From Maylandia zebra (Eukaryota > Chordata > Actinopteri > Cichliformes > Cichlidae): a stretch of 64,000 bases of DNA. The position numbers were made by a program, and so were the translations under genes. The stretch spans positions 43,712,623 through 43,776,622 of the forward strand of contig NC_135172.1 in assembly GCF_041146795.1 (NCBI RefSeq), in the 5' to 3' direction. How positions within the stretch are numbered: position 1 is the first letter of the stretch; each line of letters begins with the position of its first letter. Shown in pieces: positions 55,253 through 64,000 of this stretch. The notes under the pieces are model-generated. The model was given only the letters and a program-made list of their open reading frames with translations, did not search any database and was not told where the DNA came from.

Positions 55253-56254
55253 CAGTCAGGTTTCAGTGTGACAAACAGTGAAATGGTGGTTATGATTTCA
55301 TGTTATGAGCTCTAGAACAGAAGAAGAGCTGTTTACTGTGATCGTACATGTCGAACAACATTATGGCTGCTCTCTCTCTCTCTCTCTCTCTGAGGGTATT
55401 ACAGAGGTTGTGATTTCACGTCTTGAACCTCTGGCCTGGAAAAGTTCTTTAAGGTCATTCAAGAAGCAGCTGAACTCGACCGGTTTCAGATGTTTGAGCT
55501 GTCATTCAGAGCTGATAATTCATGAGTTCTCCATGAGTTCTTCAGGACGAGGAGCCGGAGGAGCCATCAGTGGCTTTGTTTCCTGAGACCTGGATGACAT
55601 CAGTGAAAGTTTTGTGTGTTTGTGCTGAAAATCATCTCAGAGCCTCTCATCCGTCTGGCTGATGAAGGCCACTCACATCATAATAAATAATAACAAAGCG
55701 GATAGTCACTAAGCTCAGAGAGGAACCCCTCGACAAACGGACTGAAACAAAATCAGAAATATAAATATGAAGTCTTCCTCCTGCCCTCCAGTGACTTCCA
55801 GTGACTGTTGCACACATGAATGACTTCCCACTTCCTGTCCCCGTGTGGACGCACAGAGGACACACACTGTTTGGACATCATGTGTAGAAACCACAGCAAA
55901 GATGTTGTGTGTCTGCCAGTATGACAGTGAGTCAGCACCGGGATGCTGAACTCTATCAGACGTGAAGTCTGGGGAGGACTGAGACATGTGAGTCCAGCCT
56001 GACACCCTGTGAGCGGTCAGACCCTGAGAGCTTGGATCAAACTGAGGTTAGTCTTCACTGCAGAATAAATCTGAGGACATTTTAACCTCACATCAATAGG
56101 GGAAGTTAATCCTCAGTCTCTGCTCATTTTCTGTCACACTATTCTGTTTAAACCTATCAGGAATAAGAATATTCAAACTCTTCTTTCCTACTGAGGAGAG
56201 GAACCAAAGAGCCATTTGTTATCCCTGAGCTTTAACATCATCACACGAGCAATC
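55251..56254. other. Intergenic, no gene seen
   Basis: Contains a short (TC)n at 55370-55392. No coding or transposon signature recognised. Confidence 0.4.
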
Positions 56255-56505
56255 GTGGCTCAACAGTTGGCAGCCGTCTTGTAATCAGAAGGTTTGAGCC
56301 CGTTGTGTCCTTGGGCGAGACACTTCACCCGTTGCCTACTGGTGGTGGTCAGAGGTCAGAGGTCAGTGTCCGGCAGCCTCGCCTCTGTCACTGCGCCCCA
56401 GGGCGGCTGTGGCTACATGTAGCTTCATCACCAGTGTGTGAATGTGTGTGTGGATGACTGGATGTAGTGTAAAGCGCTGTACAAATACAGGCCATTTACA
56501 TTGAG
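56255..56505 (+). mobile_element. tRNA-derived SINE
   Basis: Begins AATCGTGGCTCAACAGTTGG, contains a degenerate B-box region (AAGGTTTGAGCCC), and runs through TCCTTGGGCGAGACACTTCA and GTTGCCTACTGGTGGTGGTC to a tail with TACAGGCCATTTAC. The same family is present on the minus strand at 63043-63378. Confidence 0.8.
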
Positions 56506-56559
56506 TGTGGGGTAAACCGTATCCTCTCTGGTCAGCTGGTCCTGGTGCCTCCTGGACCA

Positions 56560-57520
56560 GCCAAGAACATGAGGTCAGGAGGAGACTGAGAGCAGCGAAC
56601 CCCAGGCAAACTGCCGGTCTCGACAGCATCCCAGGGACTGGTTAAAGCCCGCACAGACCAGCTGGCCGTGATCCTCACTGGGCTGTTCAACATCTCCCTG
56701 ACTCACGCCATAGTTCCCACCTGGCTGAAGGCCTCCACATCATTTCCATCCCCAAAAAGCCAGCATAGACAGCCTCAATGACTACAGACGTCTGTAGTCA
56801 TGAAGTGCTTCGAGCAGATAGTGCTCAGCACGTGAGAGACTGTCTACCCCCCTCCCTCAGCCCCCACCATGGAGGTGGATGCCATCACCGTCACCTTTCA
56901 CAGAGCGCTGAGCCATGTGGAGAACATGAAGAGCTCTGTGACGATGCTCTGTGTGGGCTGCAGCTCAGTGTTCAGGACCATAATCCCAAACTATCCCCCG
57001 TCACCTGCTCCTGGATCAAACACTTCCTCGCCCACTGGCCTAAATCAGTACGATTCAGCCCCCACCTCACCCCCCCTCTCAGCACCGGATCCCCACAGGG
57101 CTGCGTTCTCAGCCCCCTGGAGGCTGAGAATGGAGGTGCACACCAGCCCACCCAACCAATGTCATCAGTGAGTATGCTGCGGTTGGGCTCGTCTCTGATG
57201 GAGATGAGACAGTGTGGAGAACTTGTCCTGCTGGTGTTCAGAAAATAACCTGAAACCGAACGTCCTTAAAACCAAAGAACTCATCACAGACTTCAGGAGG
57301 CTCAGACAGCTGTGCCTTTCTATTATCTGGTATGTGTTCCTCTAGACTCTATATATTTCTTCTGTTTGCTCTTTATTCCTGATGTTATACTATTCATATT
57401 TTTTTACTCCTGCACAGTTAGTGTGGAGCACCCAGAATTTTGATGTACATGTACAATGACATTAAAGGGCTATTCTATTCTATTCTATTCTATTCTATTC
57501 TATTCTATTCTATTCTATTC
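56560..57520 (+). mobile_element. L2-like LINE remnant with (TATTC)10 tail
   Basis: Decayed relative of 18800-20652: CTGTTCAACATCTCCCTGAC, CTACAGACG, GGATCCCCACAGGGCTGCGT (the SPQGCV block) and AAAACCAAAGAACTCATCAC occur in RT order but in different frames. The tail GTACAATGACATTAAAGGGC is followed by ten TATTC units at 57471-57520. Confidence 0.8.
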
Positions 57521-58519
57521 TTCTAGTGAGTGTTATTACTTGCTGCTGATGGAACTGTTTGTAATGTAATGATCATGAAATAAATACAGCATATGTAACA
57601 AAGATTTTTGTTTTTATTTTTATTTACACCTATGACATCACAGAGGCTTCTCACTGGCTCTTACATGAACTCTAAAACACATAAAACATCCACCTGCGTG
57701 TCTCCATCTGGCCGCTAGAGGGCGGTATGACATATGAAACCCAGCAGGTGAGGCGTGAGTCCTGCGGAGTGCATCTGCAGCAAGCTGAAGAAATAAGAAG
57801 CACAAATGTAAAAGCCTTGCATGTTTCTTTTAGCAGCCTTTGAGCTTCAGCCACAGGTGAGCTGTGACATCTGGGCAACATCTGGCCCCGAGAACATGTG
57901 TCGGCTCTGGATGCAGGTTTGGGCCAAATTTCAGAGCCCAGTCAAAGATCCGCGCCTCGCTGGTGCCACAGCGTCCCGACTGCTCCTCTGGCCCGGATCA
58001 TCACGGCCACATATTTGTGGGTGATCAGTGAGTGACAGGGATGTGTTCCTCCGCCTTCCGGTATAGTTCCCTGACCCCGTGAGTATCTCGGAGTTGTGAT
58101 AATTAATGCAGCTCGTTCATTATCCTCAGGTGTGTGTGGGGGCGTGTTCTCCGGTCGGTGAGACTGAAGCTCTGCAGAAGTAACTGACGGTCTGAAGAGG
58201 AAACCGTCTGCTGATTTTAGCCACTTTGACGGAATCTACGAGAAAAACGTGACGGTGTGCGCGCGTGCCCAGGTGAGCGCTGCGGTGTGCGGGTAGGACA
58301 GCTCCTCGCGCTCGTGTTTGTACCTGCACGTGTTTAAAAATGTGCACACTGTTACGGGACATTCGTCGTGTCATAAAACAGCTGCTTTGTTTTGTAAACT
58401 TTCCAGCTGATGACGCGCGTTGGGGTAAAAGAGTGTGGAGGCTGCAGGGGGGCAGCTGGTGTCCTGGTCTGTGTGAGAAAGCGGAAACCTTACTTGTGTC
58501 AAGCCAGCCTCCCGTTTGT
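57521..58519. other. Intergenic, locally GC-rich
   Basis: No ORF is recognised. Bases 58060-58320 are CpG-rich and contain a good donor (GCCCAG|GTGAGC) at about 58271, compatible with a non-coding first exon of a plus-strand gene, but no downstream exon is seen in the window. Confidence 0.3.
57712..57725 (+). promoter_or_regulatory. CTCF-like motif
   Basis: CCGCTAGAGGGCGG agrees with the vertebrate CTCF core consensus at 13 of 14 positions. It lies in non-repetitive DNA between the mtmr7 side and the transposon-rich right end. Confidence 0.45.
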
Positions 58520-59960
58520 TTTCTTTTCTTTTTTTTAAAACTTTATTTAACAAACAATGAGTACACAATATACGAACAGATGAAGTATACAAAACAACAG
58601 AACATGAACACAAAAAGCCAGGGGTGAAAGAAAAAGGTAACAATTATAAGAATACACGCAAAAATTCACATACATATATTGTTTTGAGCGTTTTTGTTGG
58701 TGCAGTCTGATATTGATTGTATGTACATGTGCACATCCTTAAAATAATGACAGAAATATGGTGTTTTGTTAGTAAACTTACATTTATGGATAAAAAATTC
58801 AGCTAAAAGTATTAAGAAATTTATCATAAAAAACATTTCTCATACTTCTTGGGGAACTTAAAGAAACAGAATAAAACATTTTCCCATCGTAAAGAAAACT
58901 CCCTTAAAATATGGACAATAACAAAGCTGCTAAATTCCTTCCAGAATCTCTGTGTAAAAGAACAGTACCAAAAAAGATGTGTCACCGTTTCTGGATGATC
59001 CCCACAGAAAGTACAATTAGTATTTATGTCCCTTTTAAATTTGACCATGTAGTGACTGGCTGGATAACATTTATGTAGAATTTTAAAAGAGACTTCTTTC
59101 ACCTTATTTACAATCAAATATTTATGGGGGACCATCCAGACTGTCTTCCACTTGATATCTGGAACAAATCGGTTCCAATAAGATATTATATATGGGAGAG
59201 AGACGATATCTTCTTGGCATAAACTACGTATTCTCTTATTGCTGTTACCAAGTTCCTGTGTAAAGCAGATTTTTCCTATTGGTGACTCAGCTGGATCAGG
59301 GAGCGTGACTGAGGTAGATATTGAGCTGTCAGTGTTTTTATATAACATTAAAGTCCCTGAGGGTATGGCACCAAGCACCATTGAGAATTCCTGAACACTG
59401 ATTGGAAAATTATATAGTGCAATAAAGTCGTCGTATGTAAGTAGTTGTCCTTCTTTACTAACCAGCTGAGCCACCAATAGGATCCCATTTTGGAGCCAAG
59501 TTTCCAGGAAACGTGATTTATTTTTCTATAAAATATCTCTGTTGTTCCAGATGAGGTATTTGTGAGGTGAGAAGTTGTGTTTATAAATGAGGGTCCACGT
59601 TAAGAGGACCTGCATACGGTCAATATCTTTACTAATTTTCTTATCCAGATGTAAGGAGAGAGCAGCATATGTTCATCGGGATATCCCTTCAGCTTTAGTA
59701 AGTAACACTCTACCTTTCAAAGACAAGTCCCTTTGCAGCCACTGGTTGAACTTTTTTAGGGTTTTCTGTATAATTGGAGTGAAGTTTGAAGAGCATCTTG
59801 ATTTTTGGTCTTTGGATATTAGCAGTCCCAAGTATGTGACTTCTTGTTTAACAGAGATATTACAGATAGTATTTGCAGGGCAGTCTTTAATTGCTAGTAA
59901 CTCACACTTTTTTAGATTTAGGCATAAACCAGAGGCCTCAGAGAAATCACTAATCACAGT
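58520..59960 (-). mobile_element. L1/Tx1-like LINE, 3' part
   Basis: Minus-strand frames 59957-59673 (ASGLCLNLKKCELLAIK, YLGLLISKD, RDLSLKGRVLLTKAEGISR) and 59477-58824 (217 codons) form the RT C-terminus and tail of ORF2 of a Tx1-type element. The zinc-finger-like end CTFCGDHPETVTHLFWYC is intact. A frame break or stop separates the two at about 59480-59670. The poly(A)-type end with AATAAAG is near 58545. Confidence 0.8.
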
Positions 59961-60009
59961 AAGGGCTCCAATTTGTTTTCTGTTCCCTGTGTATTCAAAG
60001 TATTACGGG

Positions 60010-61245
60010 AATGGATGTGGAAACCGGATTTCAAAATAAAAGCCAACTTCGAGTGAATTAACAGATATGTTAAGAACATAATAACATATAATTTAGGCTT
60101 GTTTACTAATTCTAATGTTAGATCTACATGACACATTGTACCCTAATAGCGCCCTGTCAATATCAAGGCCATCTTATTTTGGATTTCAAAGTAAAAGCCC
60201 TGTGAATTTTCATTTTTGAACTACTTTCAGTGACTTCAGAATGAAATACTCTAAATAGAATAATTCCTGTTTCCACAGGGTAATTTCACCTTAGATTAAC
60301 AGTATACAACCTCATGATGTTACCATGTCAATTTCAAGTCATTCTGAGTTTACCTTCCAAAATAAAAGCCTTTTCAAATTGCCCATATACGACCTACTCT
60401 TTTAACGATTTCAGAATGCTCTAAAAATGAAAATTGCTGTTTCCACAGGATAATTTCACTTTAGATCAACAGTATACAACCCAACAGTGACAACATATCA
60501 ATATCAAGTCATTCTTATTTTGCCTTCCAAAATAATGGCCTGTTGAAAATGCCCATAATTTACCTAACTTTCAGTGATTTCGGAATGCTCTAAAAAGGAA
60601 AATTGCTGTTTTCACAGGGTAATTCCACTTTAGATCAACAGTATTCAACCTCGCAATGTTACCATATCAATTTCAAGTCATTCTGATTTTGCCTATCAAA
60701 GTAATGGCCCATTGAAACTGCCCATATATGACTTAATCGTTTAACAGTTTCAAAATGCTCTTAAATTAAAAATACATGTTTCCAAAGGATAATTCCACTT
60801 TAGATCAACAGTATCCAACCCCACAGGGATACCATGTCAAGATCAAGTCACTCTGATTTTGCCTTCCAAAATAAAAGCCTTTTCAAATTGCCCATAGACT
60901 TTTAACGATTTCAAAATGCTCTTAAATTGAAATATGCTGTTTCCACAGGATAATTCCACTTTAGATCAACAGTATCCAACCCGACAGTAAAACCATGTAA
61001 ATTTCAAGTTGGTCTGATTTTGCCTTTCAAATTAATGGCCCATCGAATTTGCCCATATGTGATATAGTCTTTCAATTATTTCAGAATGTTTTAAAAATGA
61101 AAATTGCTGTTTCCACGGGATAATTTCACTCAAGATCGACAGTGCACGCTATCACGGGGATATCAAGTCAATTTCAAGTCGCCTTGATTTTGCCTTTCAA
61201 AGTAATGGCCCGTTGAAATTGCCTATGTATGACCCACTCATGCAT
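60010..61245 (+). repeat. Tandem satellite, about 170-bp monomer
   Basis: The phrase TGTTTCCACAGG/GATAATT recurs at about 60268, 60438, 60607, 60777, 60938 and 61108, spacings 170, 169, 170, 161 and 170. Each unit also carries a TTTTGCCTTCCAAAATAA block and an AGAATGCTCTAAA block. About six full units plus a decayed partial unit at the left edge; monomers differ by roughly 10-20% by eye. Confidence 0.92.
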
Positions 61246-61461
61246 TTTTACTGACATTTGAGCTCCAGGCACTGATATTGTATTAGTTATTGAATATTAG
61301 TGCCTTTACCCTTTAATGTCCTTGATGCTCAGTTTTCCCAGTCACACTACCTGAGTACTTTTGATACTAAACACATTGGGTTTTTATTTTGAAAAACAAA
61401 ATCGGACTCAATTGATTATGACAGAATTGAATCATAAAGATGATGTAAAAGGAAGTCGTAA
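61246..61461. other. Spacer between satellite and hAT element
   Basis: Non-repetitive by eye; continuous with 63429-63570 once the hAT element is removed. Ends with the 8-bp target GTCGTAAT (61454-61461). Confidence 0.5.
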
Positions 61462-63420
61462 TTAGAGCAGGGCGATATGGCCAAAAATATATATCACGAT
61501 ATATATTTGAAAATTTGCGATAACGATATAACTGACGATATAATTGATGCGAGACAAAATACAACTCCACAACATTACTAGCGCAAAAAGACAACCTTCC
61601 ATTTATTTTCACTTAAACAAGAAGCTGGTTTTATGTACATTAAAGCTTTATAAAAATGTAACAGTGCAAATGCAAATTCCTTGCTGAAAGTTTAACCAAA
61701 AGGCATTTCCAGTAGAAATGGGCTGACATATCCTGAGCATAACCATGTATAATATCCACTGAAGTCAAAAAGAGGTGCTTTGCAACATTAAACTGCAGTG
61801 TGCAGTACGTATTTTTCGGACCATGAGGTGCACGGGATTATAAGGCACATTAAGCGAAACAAAGCAGTCAGATAAATCAAACTTTATTAAACTCATTCTT
61901 CTTGCTTCCTCCACTTCTGTACCATTGATTCATTAATGTTGAATTCTCTGGCAGCTGCTCTATTCCCATGTTGTTGCAGTATATTAATGACTAACCACGT
62001 ATTGTGGATGGATTATCTCAGTTGTTCTCCTGACTGAAGTTTGGTCCGTTTACAGCATCCTGCCATGCGATTGCATTTGTCTCTAACCATGAAGAACCTT
62101 CATGTTAACTTTTATAAGTGGAAAAGTGTTAGTGTTCGTCCTCCAGCTTCACTGTTTATGTTATGCTAACATAGCTGTGTCGCTAGCGGTCACGTAGCAC
62201 ATCATTATATAGCAGCTAGCCCAACTTCAGTAACCCTACAAACGTCACTGCTGTTTAGTTTCCTGTCTTCATTTATGTTGGAAGTGATAGCAGAGCTGTA
62301 CGTTTGATTTTTTTCAGAAATCTCTCAGTCAGAACATGCTATATCATGCTTGGGTAACTAGCAAAACTAGCGAGCTAACTTCCGCTAGCTTCCTGCTAAC
62401 TTCTAACTCCGTTAAATGTAATACATTTTGTTTTCATGGATGCCTGGAAGTTAAACTTCATAGTTACACCTGGTAAAGCAGCAATGCTGATCGTTTTATT
62501 AAAGATGAAAGAATTGAGACAGTTTTTAACTCTCAGTGATGCTGCAGTGTTCGTTTGACCTGAAGAGGGGGGTTTAGGACCCAGATTACTCCCAGATTTA
62601 AGAGCATCTTAGTCCGACAAATACGACAATAACGACGGCCGCTTGCATGTTCTGCAAAAAAAATGTGCTTTGTCGTGTATCTGACGGACAAACACCAAAC
62701 CAGTTCCACATCACGGAAGTTGCACCATTTTTACAAACCAATTCTGGTTCATCTGTTTCACTCAACAATCGGCCATGTGCGTATGAAAACAAAGGCGCTG
62801 CGCATGCGCGTTTTACTTATATTCTATCGCGATATTTCATATTCCTATTATACCGGTATTACCGTGAACGGTATAATATGGCCCAGCCCTAGTCCCAACC
62901 TCACTGTGTGATGTCATACGTGATAGGTCGCTGTGAGACAGGCGGCCGTGCACTCTACCTGAGCTCCTTGCTCACCTGGCACTGCGCATGCGCGTTTTAC
63001 TTATATTCTATCGCGATATTTCATTTTCCTATCATTGTCTAACATGGTAAATGGTAAATGGCCTGTATTTATATAGCGCTTTACTAGTCCCTAAGGACCC
63101 CAAAGCGCTTTACATATCCAGTCATCCACCCATTCACACACACATTCACACACTGATGATGGCAAGCTACATTGTAGCCACAGCCACCCTGGGGCGCACT
63201 GACAGAGGCGAGGCTGCCGGACACTGGCGCCACCGGGCCCTCTGACCACCACCAGTAGGCAACGGGTGAAGTGTCTTGCCCAAGGACACAACGACCGAGA
63301 CTGTCCAAGCCGGGGCTCGAACCGACAACCTTCCGATTACAAGGCGAACTCCCAACTCTTAAGCCACGATCGCCCATTATACCGGTATTACCGTGAACGG
63401 TATAATATGGCCCAGCCCTA
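61462..63420. mobile_element. Composite non-autonomous hAT element
   Basis: Flanked by an exact 8-bp duplication GTCGTAAT (61454-61461 and 63421-63428). Ends TAGAGCAGGGCGATATGGCC and GGCCCAGCCCTA pair as imperfect inverted repeats. No transposase. Inside, 61968-62560 is homologous to the TIR element at 9677-10533, and 61810-61850 (TTTTTCGGACCATGAGG) is another known-type repeat. The right end (GCGCATGCGCG to CCCAGCCCTAGTC) is present twice, at 62798-62895 and at 62983-63036 plus 63377-63420, the second copy split by a SINE. Confidence 0.85.
63043..63378 (-). mobile_element. tRNA-derived SINE inside the hAT end
   Basis: Same family as 56255-56505 but better preserved. On the minus strand it opens GGGCGATCGTGGCTTAAGAG, has the B-box GGTTCGAGCCC near 63313-63323 and ends near ATTTACCATTTACCATG. 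It interrupts the second copy of the hAT right end. Confidence 0.85.
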
Positions 63421-63569
63421 GTCGTAATTGATAGTACGTCCATATTCCACGTCTGTGGAAAGATGTCATTTCTACATAATATCATTCTAAATAAAGAAAT
63501 TACAGAACAGCTTGTAAAACATTTCCAGGGCAATTATTTTTAAATCAAAAATAAGAAAGACTTGATTTT

Positions 63570-63990
63570 CAGTGTACAACTTTGAGGGAGTATATTATTG
63601 ATTTAGAGAAGAATTAGTCCATGGGAACAGGGATTTTCCTATTTAACAGCATTCTGAAGTCACCGAAAAGTATGGTCACCAACTCCACTGTTAGATTATA
63701 TGCAATGATATGTGTTGGCATGAACTGGTATTAATTCATTGAAGCTGGAACTTTCCATTTAATGCCATTCTGAAGTTATGGAAAGAGAAGCTCCTATAAA
63801 CAAAGTCAAAAGGCTTTTACTCTGAAATGCAAAACGAGATTGATTTGAGATTGAGATGTTACCACTGTAGAGGTTGCGTATGGTTTGTTTGAACTCCAAT
63901 TACTTAGTGGAAACAGTAATTGTCCTGTTAACAGCATCCGCGTTTAATTATTAAAAGTAGCAAATAAACAATTATAATCACAATATTGAC
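63570..63990 (-). repeat. Satellite monomers in inverted orientation
   Basis: The reverse complement contains the landmarks of the 60010-61245 satellite in the same order: ACTGTTTCCACT, GTGGTAACATCTCAAT, GTAAAAGCCTTTTGA and ACTTCAGAATGGCATTAAA. More diverged than the left array. The window ends within or shortly after it. Confidence 0.65.
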
Positions 63991-64000
63991 GTGATAAGTG

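Noticed and set aside
56255-56505. tRNA gene
   Set aside because: The tRNA-like head is degenerate and followed by a SINE body and tail; the same unit recurs at 63043-63378.
60010-61245. CRISPR-like regular spacing of repeats
   Set aside because: Monomers are about 170 bp and similar over their full length, with no unique spacers, in a vertebrate genome: this is a satellite.

Overview
The window is vertebrate nuclear DNA, almost certainly from a teleost and plausibly a percomorph such as a cichlid. The evidence is long introns with GT-AG splicing, tRNA-derived fish SINEs, L2-, Rex1- and Tx1-like LINEs, Tc1 and hAT transposons, and abundant (CA)n and (GA)n microsatellites. Bacterial features (operons, ribosome binding sites, CRISPR arrays) do not apply. 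All splice models come from reading frame, phase and GT-AG logic on the sequence alone; no alignment was run.

Three host genes are supported. (1) 7748-21625, plus strand: a ten-exon fish-type NLR immune receptor with short repeated N-terminal exons, FISNA-NACHT, two LRR exons and a C-terminal PRY-SPRY (B30.2) domain; all exon phases fit and give about 1088 residues. (2) 36216-37871, plus: an intact 551-residue TRIM protein (RING, two B-boxes, coiled coil, PRY-SPRY) on one coding exon, of finTRIM type. (3) 53956 down to 42441, minus: a complete 14-exon mtmr7, a myotubularin-related phosphoinositide 3-phosphatase of about 656 residues with an intact CX5R active site. The NLR and the TRIM look like members of expanded innate-immune families; mtmr7 is a conserved housekeeping-type gene.

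Layout. 1-3726: most of a non-autonomous LTR retrotransposon with a 947-residue repeat-rich ORF. 4082-5818: a nearly intact Tc1 element with a single-base frameshift. 5.8-7.6 kb: unclassified repeats. 7.7-21.6 kb: the NLR, whose introns hold a TIR element, a Tc1 remnant, a small LTR-like element, a LINE with restriction-like endonuclease, an endogenous-retrovirus env remnant and an L2-like LINE with an open reverse transcriptase. 21.7-36 kb: transposon-dense, including a three-layer nest (LINE, then hAT, then MITE) at 30.7-34.3 kb and a broken gypsy-like gag-protease at 25.2-26.1 kb. 36-38 kb: the TRIM gene. 38-42 kb: SINE, LINE fragment and microsatellites. 42.4-54.3 kb: mtmr7 and its GC-rich promoter. 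54.3-58.5 kb: microsatellite, SINE and an L2 remnant. 58.5-60 kb: a Tx1-like LINE. 60-64 kb: a satellite of about 170 bp, in inverted orientation on the two sides of a hAT element that itself carries a SINE and a tandemly duplicated end.

No wholly new molecular system can be demonstrated. The most unusual features are the inverted satellite/hAT structure at 60-64 kb, the LTR element's repeat-rich ORF, the 750-bp CT-rich tract that serves as the exon 8 acceptor region of mtmr7, and CTCF-like motifs, one of them carried by a MITE.
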